Part shown: piece after piece, positions 37,235 to 47,635 of the stretch
Layout: each line of letters starts with the position of its first letter
Numbering within the stretch: position 1 is the stretch's first letter
Assembly (NCBI RefSeq): GCF_002127325.2
Contig: NC_035435.2
Location: 110,218,517 to 110,282,516, forward strand
Source: Helianthus annuus
Lineage: Eukaryota > Streptophyta > Magnoliopsida > Asterales > Asteraceae
Reading direction: 5' to 3'
Length of the DNA stretch: 64,000 nt
The notes under the pieces: model-generated
Databases searched by the model: none
Told to the model about the DNA's origin: nothing
The model's input: only the letters and a program-made list of their open reading frames with translations
Program-made: the position numbers and the translations under genes

Positions 37235-38880
37235 ATTGGTTATAGTGAACTTGGTTTTAAAAAGGGAAACTGTTTTTTGTAAAACCAGACTATAACCGGA
37301 CAGTTCTGAAAACGAGAATACGACCATGACACTCAGCTCCAGATTGCAAGGTTCGTCTCTCTTATACTCATTGTACTGCATAACTAGTGAACACCTACAT
37401 ACAATATTGCATGTGATTGCACGCTTAGCACCACGATACTAATTCATATACATTTACACGTAATAAGAGACCGATAGGGTGGTCATTCCCTAAACCTCCA
37501 TAACTTACACTACTTGATACTCTTTGAAATCTACTCGAGTGTGGGGAACCATTTGACATGAGTTAAGAAGAGCTGAGATGAACATGCAAATCGCGATATT
37601 ATTGTGGGTGCACACATAATAATATTGTGGGGTGCATGTGAGTCCCAGTAAGGCTTAACAAGTGGAAAAGGGGTTCTGTCCCGTTATTTGATCAGGGTGA
37701 AACATAACCAACCTATAGGGGCCATAGCAGTAGTTGTCTCCCTACTCAAACTTAAACGCGAACTTCTCATTTATCGTTGGATTCTTTCGAAACTCGATGC
37801 TGTCGAGTGTTACCCGAACACCCATCAGAACACCTAGCGAACCGTGTAGAATGTTAGGTGCTTATACGAACGTCCCTGTGTTGGATGTCCCCGCGTCGAA
37901 TGATTGAACGATACCTTTCCTACTCTTTCTCGTTTATTGAAACTCATGGATTGACGTCTCCGATCCCGAAGCGTGATCACTTCTGCAATACTCTCACCTC
38001 AGACGGAGAACTACTCGAACCACACGCAACGATGACGGGCCGGAGGATGAGCGTAACCCCCTACCGATCTCAGCACGGACTAAGTTAAAACGTCATCAAC
38101 CCAAGGAAAACAATGACAGTTTTGGGATCTCCAGTAGTAGTAGCAACAACACTGGATGTGGTACTCGCGATGAGCATTTAGGATTGGTGTGGACAACGCT
38201 AAGATTGTAACAACATGGTGGCCTTCGTGCCCTTAGTAATAAATCACTTCGTCACAGTTCGGCTCAACCCTGGTACACCTCGAAACCGAACCTGCTATGG
38301 AAACGGCAGATGGCGAGCCTATTGAAACCTTATATGGGTGTAGGAATGCAAACTCGACCTTGTGGGACAAGTGATCAACGTCGACCTTTCCCCTGCTACC
38401 CTTGATAGATTTGATGCGGTGGCCGTGTGGATTGGCTACCCAGGTATCGTATGCATACACTCAGTGAGAAGAAAACTTTGTGCGGAGAAACATTACCTAC
38501 TGCAGCGTGTCAGAGTGGCACAACGGTTAACTTCATTTCAGCAAGAAGGACCCGGAGTGTCTACGGAAGGATTACCCAGCGACGATAACCCTCAGCACGG
38601 ATGTCAAGACTAAGGAAAGGAGGATCGAGGATCCACCAACTATTCGTGACTTCTCCCTAAATGTTACCTGAAGAACTGTCAGGTTTATCTACACGTCGAC
38701 AGGTGGGATGTCAGACCAGTATCATGCTAGAAGTAACCCTCGTTATTGGTATATCTTACTACCATACACCAGGAAGGTTGCAGGAACTGCCTAATCAACT
38801 CCAAAATTTTTGGACTCGTGCTTGACTTTAAGAAGCCCCTGTTATACGCAAGAAGAAAAGTTACTCAACATGTGTTACGA
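37235..38880 (+). other. Decayed gag/protease region of element B
   Basis: No frame of useful length is related to gag. Near 38640-38900 scattered similarity remains to the protease-RT linker (for example attcgtgacttctcc for the conserved VR(E/D)F.. stretch), but with many indels. It looks far older than the LTRs. Confidence 0.6.
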
Positions 38881-40640
38881 TTATCGAGGAACTCAACAAA
38901 GTGATAATGGAGAGCCGTCATCCTCTTCCACGAATTGATGATCTATTCGACCAGTTGTAAAGGGGTCAAGCTACTACTCCAAGATGGACCTGCGGCCAGG
39001 TTACCACCAGCTGAGAGTCCGGGTTGAGGACGTCTTCAGAACATGCTTTCAGAACTCGTTACGGCCACTATGAGTTTCTTGTCATGCTACTCGGGTTAAC
39101 AAACGCACCGGCAGTCTTCATGGACCTTATGAGCAGAGTGTACAAGCCCTACCTAGATAAGCTTGTGATTGTATCCGTCGACGACATTCTGATTTACTCC
39201 AAGATTCAGGAGGAACACGAGCAGCATTTACGATTGATTTTGGAACTTCTTCGAACAGAGCAGTGGTACGCCAAGTTCTCAAAATGCGACTTCTAGCTTC
39301 GTGAAGTCCACTTTCTAGGCCACGTGGTAAACAAGGATGTGATTCATGTTGATCCATCTAAGGTAGATTCGATCAGAAATTGGCCTGTGCCTTGTACACC
39401 AACGGAAATACGCCAATTCTTGGGTTTGGCGGGTTACTACAAACGATTTATCGAAGACTTCTCGAAGATCGCGCAACCACTTACGCTACTGACACAGAAG
39501 GGTGTCACCTACCGCTGGGGAGATTCCCAGGAAACCGCTTTCCAGTATCTGAAGGATAGGCTTTGCAGCGCACCTATTCTCTCATTGCCAGAGGGCACGG
39601 ATGATTTTGTGGCCTACTGTGACGCATCGATACAGGGTCTTGGTTGTGTATTGATGCAACGGGATAAAGTTATTGCTTACGCTTCGCGGCAACTCAAGAT
39701 TCACGAACGAAACTACACGACGCACGATTTAGAGCTGGGAGCTGTTGTTTTCGCGCTTAAGATATGGCGACACTACCTGTACGGTACCAAGTGCACAATA
39801 TACACCGATCACAGGAGTCTCGAGCATATCCTTAATCAAAAGGATTTGAACATGCGTCAACGAAGATGGGTTGAACTTCTGAACGATTATGAATGCGCCA
39901 TCAAGTATCATCCAGGCAAAGCCAATGTTGTGGCTGACGCTCTCAGTCGGAAAGACACTCTACCTAGACGCGTACGAGCCTTGCAGCTCACTATTCAGTC
40001 CAGCCTTCCTACACAGATACGTGATGCTCAGGTGGAAGCATTAAAACCAGAAAACGTCAAAGCTGAAGCTTTACGCGGCTCAAGGCAATGAATGGAACAA
40101 AAGGAAGACGGCGCATACTATGTAACGGGGCGTATTTGGGTCCCACTTTATGGCGGCTTACGAGAGCTTGTAATGGACGAAGCTCACAAGTCTCGCTACT
40201 CGGTACATCCAAGGTCGGATAAAATGTACCACGACATCAGAACTACATATTGGTGGCCTAGCATGAAGGCCCACATAGCAACTTACGTCGGCAAGTGTTT
40301 GACGTGTGCAAAGGTCAAAGTGGAGTATCAGAAACCAGCGGGCCTACTTCAGCAACCCAAAATACCGCAATGGAAATGGGAAGAAATTTCCATGGATTTT
40401 ACTCACTATCGACGAGCGGTTGCAGTTCGTCGAGGAGCCAGTTGAAATCGGACCGGGAGTTAAGGTCCTCAAAAACAAGAGAATCCCTCTTGTTCGAGTT
40501 CGTTGGAACTCCCGTCGTGGCCCAGAGTACACCTGGGAACGCGAAGACCAGATGACAGAAAAGTACCCCCAGTTATTCGAAACCAAGGCAACCACTACTG
40601 AGGCTGAAGCTACTACTGCGGAATTTCGGGACGAAATTCC
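38880..40640 (+). pseudogene. Element B pol remnant: RT, RNase H, integrase zinc finger, chromodomain-like end
   Basis: RT is recognisable from about 38930 (DDLFDQL, with a frameshift at 38956) through [10 protein letters not shown] to DDILIYSK. RNase H lies at 39324-39990 ([26 protein letters not shown]), then the integrase zinc finger to about 40400 ([21 protein letters not shown]). After MDF near 40400 the sequence jumps straight to the region before the chromodomain (VEEPVEIGPG) and ends VRWNSRRGPEYTWERED. The integrase core is therefore deleted. Stops are TAG at 39294-39296 (normally Trp) and TGA at 40089-40091 (normally Arg, CGA). Confidence 0.92.
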
Positions 40641-40760
40641 AGATTAACGGGGGGGAGGATGAGACACCCCAGGAAAACCAGTGAACGATATAACTTACCT
40701 AGCTTCCTCAGTGAGTGCGTACCAAATTTCGGGACGAAATTTCTTTTTAGTTGGGGATAA
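40620..40760 (+). other. Two copies of the pre-PPT palindrome in element B
   Basis: GGAATTTCGGGACGAAATTCC-like (40620-40640) and AAATTTCGGGACGAAATTT (40724-40742) are both inverted repeats with a 3-base centre. Purine-rich gttggggataa then leads to the 3' LTR. Confidence 0.85.
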
Positions 40761-43117
40761 TGTGACAACTCGTACCCTGAACCCGTTTTGTATTGTATGT
40801 AACGTATGTGAACTTGGTTGATTGATTAAATGATTAATGTTATGACATGTGATTATATAAACTTGTGAATAATGAATGTTATGTGCTATATGTGTTACGT
40901 GTATGTATGATAAACACACAACCCGAACCACACAACACTACACAACCAATCGCACAAGCCCTTTGGACCGTATAGCTTGTAATCGGACTTTAAGGCAGCC
41001 CATGTTTGGGTCGGCCCATCCCCTACTCGTATACACTTGGAGTATGGTAACTACCCCACACTTTTAGCAAAACACATTACACACAAAACCCTAGCTCTTC
41101 TCTCTCTCCCTTTCGCAAACCGAAGGCAGCCAAGAATTCCTCCTTCACCGAAGATCATTGTGCTCGGATCAATCCCATCCTCTTTTCAATTGGTTAGTGT
41201 TTATATGATTGATGATATTATGATATGTGTGCTATTATGATCTTGTATGATAAACTAGGGTTCTTGATGGCATGTTGATTATGATGATAATTGATTGTGC
41301 TTTGATTAATTGGCTCTCATGTATGTCAAATGTGATTACATTAATTGATGACCTTGTTATATTACCGAATAGATAAGCCATCGGCAGTAATTTGTTCTTG
41401 TTTGAATGATTGTTGGGTTGGTAAGAATGCATGCTAGAACTCAGATTCATGAGCCGTGTGATGATCATGATCGATGTTAATACTAGAATATGATTAATGT
41501 TCATGCTATGATGCTACTAGGGTTCATGTAAATTAGTAATATATTGTCTTGTTTGATCAAAAGATTAACGTGATTGAAACCGATTTGGTGTTAATGGATG
41601 TGGTAAAATAGGAAACGGATTAAATTGATTGTAACCGAATGACATGAAACCCGGAAATAATCAATCAATCACACAAGCAAGTCGGCCACACAAGTGCCAA
41701 TCGCACAAGCGGTTCCCCATCGCACAAGAGTCCTTGGTCGCACAAGGACCCAAAACGCACAGGTTGTTATGCTGTTGGGCCGGGCAGCCCAAACCATCTA
41801 GTCGCACAACCCGAGCAGGTCGTACAAGTCTGCTCGGATCGCACAAACCAATTGCACATTATTTAGTTTGGGCCGAGTATATATGTTGGATTGGGCCAGG
41901 TCTGATCGCACAATCCATTAGAATCGCACAAGGCTCTTACATGCTTTTGTTAGCTGGGCCGAGTATTTTATGTTTGGATTTCTTTAAGTATTGGGCTGGG
42001 TAATAAGACTGGCCGCACAAGATACATGGATCGCACAAGCTTTGGGCTTATTCACATATTGGGCCGGGGTATTTTAGTGGGTTATGTTAGTAACCGCACA
42101 ATTCGTTTAGATGTTTTCTATTTGGGCCGAACAGGCTGCTGGACTGCTTAACTAATTGGGCCAGTTACTATTGGGCTTAGTTATGTCGCACAAGTCGGAT
42201 ATGTTGTACATTTGTTTGTTATGTGGTTGCCATGATCAGTATGTGTACATAACTTGTTAGACTATACGTAAACCTATGTGCTATGTTTGAGTCAAAACCT
42301 GACTTGTATGGTAACCCTGGTAGGACGAGGTTGACCACTCTTAGTTCAAGAAAACCTTTTGTGTATCTGCCGAGCAAACCAAGGTGAGTTCACACAGCCA
42401 AGGCATGGGGTTCCCGGGAGGGAATGGGATTGGATGATTTATGGTACATACTCGGATGATAGAACATAACGATATGAAACGACTAGACTAGTAACACTTA
42501 TTGAACTGATCTTCGCACACCTGCCAAGGGTTGGCCGCGATATTATGACTGACTTCGCACACCTGCCTTAGGAAGGCCGCGAACTAAATGTACTAATCTT
42601 CGCACACCTGCCTGGGAGGCCGCGATACAAATAAACCTAGTCTAGAATACTTGGGAAGAACATCCCCTAACATCTTCGCATACCTGCCTGGGAGGCCGCG
42701 ATGGAAATATGATATATGATATAACGAACGAACATACTACTACTCACACTGTACTATTACTGAACTATTAACTGTGAACTCGCTCAACTAGTTGTTGACT
42801 CTCTATTACATGCCTTGCAGGCTTATAGGTGCATATCCAAGGAACTTGCTGTCTGGGAAGCTGGAGTGGTCATGGGTCGAGACACATGGAAACGCAACAC
42901 AAGAACTAAGTACTTACATGTGGTTTTATAAACATTCATTGAGTTAAATAAGCTTCCGCTGTAAACTGTGAAACATTGTGATATTGTAACACCTATGGTT
43001 TATAAATGAAAGTATAATTCACCTATACTTATGAGTTCAATGTGATTGATGGTTAAGATCCTGGTCAGTCACGCCTCCAAGCGGTGGTACTCCGCATGTG
43101 GATTTGGGGGTGTGACA
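40761..43117 (+). repeat. 3' LTR of element B
   Basis: It matches the 5' LTR over its whole length with scattered single-base changes, and is followed by the gtgtg flank and the upstream part of RPA-1 exon 2. Confidence 0.93.
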
Positions 43118-43549
43118 GTGTGTACATATTAAATGTCAGCTTCTGGTTGTTTTTGGTATGGTTGATACTTGTATTGTAAGGAGCAAGAGAAGGTCTGCTA
43201 ATTACAATACATTGATCGAGCTTGAAAAACTGGTCAAACTTTGGCAAAATCCGGTGAAGACAACTTGCTTGAATAGTATGCCCCTGTAAGTGCACAATGA
43301 TAATAACTTGAACTGTCAACAATATAAAATACATACTTAAATAAAATTATATATTAAATGAAACAATTCGAATATATAAACAAATATTTTTAATACCTCT
43401 TAGTCCATGCATATCATATCAACCCGGAATATCTGGTTCTTAGATGCATGCATCAATTTTCTCCAAATAGAGATGATTTTCAACTTCAATGTGTAGTTAT
43501 TTGACAATGTTGTAAGCTTAGACAACATTGTAATCTTGGGTTCTTCCAT

Positions 43550-44724
43550 TACAATAATTGTAATAGAAAATCGGAGAAAAAGAAAACAAAAAAAGAGGAA
43601 CAATGTTTGAAATAATACGATATCTAATCTATTATATATATTAGGACTAAATCATTGGTATTTTTAGATAATACATATGTGATTGATATGTAATTATTAT
43701 AATATAGTTTCCATCTATACAATGTCTTCTAATTCGAATTTCAAGTTTAAATTGACAGCTCACTATTACTTGTTGTCGTTAATTAGTGATAAAATCTTTC
43801 CATCTTTTAAAATTAGGAATTTAAGAAATAAAATAAGTATTTCCATTTCCATTGAATTATATACCGTTCAATTCAAAGTTCACAATTTATTGTTGTCGTT
43901 AATTGGTGATTTATAATTTGCATCTTTTGAAATTAGGTTAAGAAATAAAATTAGTATTGCCTTTCCCATTAAATTATATACTATTCAATTCACAGTTCAT
44001 AAATTTTTGTTATCATTAATTTGTGATATATAATTTCCATCTTGGAGAATTTGGTTAACAAAAATAAATGAGTATTTCCATTCAATGGGGATATTATAGT
44101 TAATACATGCATAATAAATAATAATTTCTGTTTGTATGGATAAAATAAAAAAATCATGATAACACCTTACATACACGTCAAATCAATGATTGATCATATC
44201 GATATATGCATTTTTGACGGCAACATGTATTGTAAAAGTTAATATTAAAATAATAATATTTTATTGATACACTAATCTTTTGATAAAAAAGGAAACTATT
44301 ATTTAATTTACAAATAATTTATTCAACGGACAATTAAAACGATTTCCAAATATAAAATAATCTTAGTTACATTAATTTAGCAAATTACCATCTTCTTTAA
44401 AGGCTATTACGATAATCAATAACAAACAGTAATCATTTTTGTTTAATATATCAGTTACACAACTAATATGTAGAAGTTACACAATTGTAATATTGATATC
44501 AGTTGCACAACTAATATTTCAAATTCAAAAATGTGATTACAAACAATATCACTTAACAAACACAATATAAGTTATATTTTATATTTACATAGCATTGAGT
44601 ATTCCAAAAAAAGGTTACATGTTTATAACATAGATTTCCAAAATAAAGCTTATAAAGTAGCCAAAAAACAAAAAATAACGGAAAATCAAAATATATTAAT
44701 AATATTTAGAACGTGCAAACGGTA
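43550..44724. other. Spacer between the right B3 gene and RPA-1, with a triplicated block
   Basis: AT-rich and presumably the RPA-1 promoter (minus strand). A block of about 120 bp is present three times (starts about 43757, 43878 and 43995), marked by ttgttgtcgttaatt(a/g)gtgat and agtatttccattt-type strings. On the plus strand TCTATTATATATATTAGGAC begins at about 43627 after an A, which resembles a Helitron 5' end. Confidence 0.5.
43757..44095. repeat. Three imperfect tandem copies, period about 120 bp
   Basis: Copies diverge by perhaps 15-20 % by eye. They lie directly upstream of the RPA-1 start on the minus strand. Confidence 0.7.
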
Positions 44725-46224
44725 CTAATGGACAACCTTCTTGAGAATCAACTTCTTTTGAACTTGACAATAAACAAACGTGCACTTGGCAGGATGATTT
44801 ATACCATTTGGTTTCGTAAACTTGGTACGCCATTGCAAAGCCTCGTATCGAAAACCACTACCGTGCGCTTCAGCACGAAATGAAATCATCGTATCCTCTC
44901 GAGCCAAGTTCTGAACACACATCTCCATAGTCATGTCAATTCTGGATGCTTCAGCAACATCGGAATTAAGACGCTAAAAAAAATAATAAAATAAAAATAT
45001 TATTACTTAAATGTACACAAAGGCTACATCAATTAATAAAAACAGTTTTTTTTATAAAAATCCATGATAAAAATAACAGGGATATACACGTCACTTACAA
45101 AATGCCTGTCGTACTTCCATTGAAACTCGATAGGATGGTAGTCCGGATCAAACTTACTATCTTCTCCAGAATCAGAAACTTCAACATCCTCCTCGTCATT
45201 GTCCATCCCATCGCTATCAGAGTTAGTTATAATGGAAGAAGCATCATCTGAATCATATCCAATGGACTCATTATAATCAGGATCAGATTCATCAACATCA
45301 TTTTCATCATCAGTGTGAGCGTCAGAGTCTTGTATCTCAATAAATGAAGGAACGGGTTTAGGTATGTTTACAGCAGCAGCCGTGTATACACGCTTCGGCG
45401 CCAGAACCTCACAACCATTCAAGTCATACACAACCACCTGGAAATTTTTCTCAGAAATGTACCTCATGACAACGTAATAATCAGGGTATATAGGTACGTA
45501 CGAAACAACATTGTCCCATCCATCGTAAATCAAATAAACGTTAAGATTAGGGTCTTTAGCAATCAACACATCAAAACTATCCCACCAATTAACATGGACC
45601 TTGAATGTTAACTTGCGAATAGATGGTAAACGTATTGTTCCTTCAACGAAATCAGATGGAATGACCTGCATATATATTCACTTTGGTTAATAACTAAAAT
45701 TTGATATCTAAAAATATAAATAATTGTAATTTAAATAATAACCAGATTATCATTGGAGTCTTGTGTGAAGCGTTGGCAGAAGTACTCAACATTGCTTACA
45801 GTTTCCTCAGTAGACATGGACATAAATAAAGGAACATTATGACCAAATATCAGATGTGGTTGCATCTTCTTAAAGGGTGTTAACAAATATGAATATAACT
45901 CGATTTGCTTAAACATGAGGAAACAGCCGTCGGTAAGTGATAGTTTAGCCACAATGTCTTGCCACCCATCCATGAACACAAACCCACCTCTATGCTTAGT
46001 AAATAGAACTTCAAATTCTTTACCATTCACAGACTTGATAACAGCTTGATTGTTTGGCTTGGCATACATTAGGAACCTGTTGCTATATTCATATGGTATT
46101 TCCTAGAAAAAAGTTAAACATATTAAAAACAATATGAAGAAAAAATGTAAGGTAATTATAAAACTGATAAACATACCAAATATTCAGGAAAGTCCGATGA
46201 AAAAATTGTATAAAAGGACGCCAT
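44725..46224 (-). CDS. B3-domain DNA-binding protein (REM-like, three B3 folds) carried next to RPA-1
   Basis: Four exons on the minus strand: 46224-46177 (start MASFYTIFSSDFPEYL), 46102-45743, 45665-45099 and 44973-44725. All junctions keep phase 0 and give about 407 codons without a stop. The first B3 fold spans exons 1-2 (EIPYEYSNRFL, SVNGKEFEVLFTKHRGGFVFMDGW). The second begins exon 3 (VIPSDFVEGTIRLP, YDGWDNVV). Then follows an acidic linker of about 80 residues rich in Asp/Ser/Glu. The third fold is in exon 4 (FRYEALQWRTKF) and ends ILKKVVH. B3 proteins bind DNA in the major groove in the nucleus. It is open although its neighbours RPA-1 and RepHel are not. Whether it is Helitron cargo with a role or a captured host gene cannot be settled here. 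Confidence 0.78.
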
Positions 46225-46339
46225 AGTAATCTGCGTGTGAATAAAAAATGGAATACATTAACATAATTCGCCTGTAAATAACCAAAATAAAAAAAAAATT
46301 TGGACAGTAAACAAATAAAAACTTCCACAAAACATAATA

Positions 46340-46795
46340 ATCTGATATAAAACCAAAATAATATAAAACTAAAAATTATGCATAACAAAACTAACATCAA
46401 AATATCAATGAAATTTGAAAAAAAAAAAACAAAAAACATATAAAAAAAACCGATCTGGGTCTTTTTTATTTCGAAAAAACATATTAATAGAAGTAAGTTT
46501 TAACAAAGCCAAAAAATTCAGTGAGGAAGATAACTTCATAACTAAGATTATAGAAAAATAATTAATACTCGATCATAAAAAAAAAATCTGATATAAAACC
46601 AATGTAATAGAAAAATAATAATTATGCATAACAATTATACCATCAATAAATCAAGGAATTTTGAGAAAAATCTAAAACACATAAAAAACATTAATACCGA
46701 TCTGGGTTTTTATTTCGAAATAATATACTAACATGCAGTAAGTTTTAACAAATCCGAACAATTCAATGAGTAAGATAACTTCATCAATAACCTTA
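46340..46795. repeat. Tandem duplication of about 245 bp upstream of the B3 gene
   Basis: Copy one (about 46340-46545) and copy two (about 46588-46795) share, in order, tctgatataaaacca, aattatgcataacaa, accgatctgggt, tatttcgaaa, agtaagttttaacaaa and agataacttcat. Divergence is moderate. Confidence 0.8.
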
Positions 46796-47188
46796 TTAGA
46801 AAGAAAATTAGAGAGATATACAGATAATAAAAAATTAAGTATTAAACATCAAACACATAAAAGATTTCAAGGATAACACATAATATCTCATTCATCTGTT
46901 GAGATCACATTTAAGAAAACTTGTATTACAGATCAAAATTCACGGAAGTTGTTACCAAATACATTGAAAATCCGATTACCTGATAAAGATGAATATGGAA
47001 GGTTTGATATTGAATCGGTTGAAGAAGAAAGGGTTTATGGGGAGATGTGAGATATATTCTTGAAGAGAGAGACTGTATATGACTAATGAAGATTTGATAA
47101 GAGAATAAAAGATATTATATAGGATCCATGTTTGCGGGTCGGATCCAAAATATTCGGGTATGACGAATGGAAAAATAGGGACGCATGT

Positions 47189-47200
47189 TTTCCCGCCAAA
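47189..47200 (-). promoter_or_regulatory. E2F-type binding site near the Helitron 5' end
   Basis: The plus strand reads TTTCCCGCCAAA, so the minus strand is TTTGGCGGGAAA. This is a perfect match to the E2F consensus used by S-phase genes in plants and animals. It lies about 70 bp inside the proposed 5' terminus and upstream of the B3 and RPA genes. Confidence 0.6.
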
Positions 47201-47250
47201 ATGCACAATCTAGAGGGGCTAATAGCATGACACATCAGCAAAATTTATCA

Positions 47251-47270
47251 CATTTATTATATATAATAGA
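47251..47270 (-). other. Proposed Helitron 5' terminus
   Basis: Minus strand TCTATTATATATAATAAATG after an A. Plant Helitrons commonly begin TCTATAYTATTA-like. It is followed inward by tgatgtgtcatg, another string frequent near Helitron ends. Confidence 0.6.
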
Positions 47271-47604
47271 TGACACACAAATGGCGAATTCTAATCTAAA
47301 CAACAATAGGGGGTGTTCGGGTTAGCTTATTTTGGAGCAACTTATGATTTATTAACATATAAAAAATTAAAAAAATAACTGTTCTTTTATTTTACTATCT
47401 TTTTTATACGTACACTTGGGTTAGCTTATTATATATACGTACACTTGGGTTAGCTTATTGACTTATTTATTATGTGAAAACTTAAAAATTTATTTTGAAT
47501 AGCGAAAATATAACTGTTCTTTTGTTTTTACTATTTTATCTAAATAAGTCATGTCATTAACAAGAATTATATACAAGTTTATAATTTATATTTTTTCGTC
47601 ATTT
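47271..47604. other. Non-coding stretch with a hAT-MITE-like start
   Basis: The string ggggtgttcgggttagctta near 47312 resembles the terminus of hAT-type MITEs. A 26-bp duplication built on acgtacacttgggttagctt occurs at about 47407 and 47437. No matching right terminus was seen. Confidence 0.4.
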
Positions 47605-47635
47605 AACCCGTGTAATACACGAGGTTGTAAGCTAG
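47605..47635 (+). mobile_element. Helitron 3' terminus (hairpin plus CTAG) on the plus strand
   Basis: aacccgtgtaatacacgaggtt (47605-47626) folds into a GC-rich hairpin with one mismatch. After five bases comes CTAG (47632-47635), then T. This is the classic plant Helitron 3' end. It belongs to a Helitron on the opposite strand to RepHel. Confidence 0.75.

Larger units (their letters stand above)
34862..43117 (+). mobile_element. Element B: internally deleted Ty3/gypsy retrotransposon inside RPA-1
   Basis: It is 8256 bp long with two 2357-bp LTRs beginning TGTGACAACTCG and ending GTGTGACA. The flanks read gtatg (34857-34861) and gtgtg (43118-43122), a target duplication with one change. The internal part is only about 3.5 kb: gag and protease are unrecognisable and most of the integrase core is deleted. 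About 20 LTR differences by eye (under 1 %) show a recent insertion. Confidence 0.93.
32537..43549 (-). pseudogene. RPA-1: RPA70-like three-OB-fold protein of the Helitron, split by element B and carrying two stops
   Basis: Eleven exons on the minus strand: 43549-43397, 43283-43118 continuing at 34861-34755, 34634-34535, 34444-34317, 34177-34093, 33984-33852, 33748-33540, 33443-33323, 33241-33050, 32956-32888 and 32761-32537. Splice phases agree throughout once element B and one TSD copy are removed, giving about 560 codons. DBD-A-like sequence is GHTIQASCLHRIL; DBD-B-like is QQVTATLWDDFA; the third fold has WYYNACNYC and LPRFKIHIRVQDSSG. The end STKRRLGDEKEE...PKIEK is typical of Helitron RPA proteins. 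Stops are TAA at 43402-43400 (end of exon 1) and TGA at 34563-34561 (probably CGA to TGA). The protein would coat single-stranded DNA during transposition. Confidence 0.9.
46225..47250 (-). other. Promoter/5' region of the right B3 gene
   Basis: No coding frame is credible. It contains a duplicated block of about 245 bp (listed) and an E2F-type site near the Helitron end. Sequence in the first 200 bp inside the Helitron terminus is less AT-rich than the rest. Confidence 0.5.
1..47270 (-). mobile_element. Large autonomous-type Helitron, left (3') end outside the window, split by three LTR retrotransposons
   Basis: The minus strand carries, in transposon order, a B3 gene, two RPA1-like genes and a RepHel transposase. 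RPA beside RepHel is the usual gene set of plant autonomous Helitrons. The proposed 5' terminus on the minus strand starts at 47270 with TCTATTATATATAATAAATG preceded by A, as expected for insertion between A and T. No CTRR end with a GC hairpin was found between 1466 and 2110, so the 3' end is probably left of base 1. Subtracting inserts D, A and B (about 30.1 kb) leaves about 17 kb. RepHel and RPA-1 have nonsense codons, so this copy cannot move by itself. The gene content is firm; the exact right boundary is less so, because a plus-strand Helitron 3' end at 47635 allows another reading. Confidence 0.7.
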
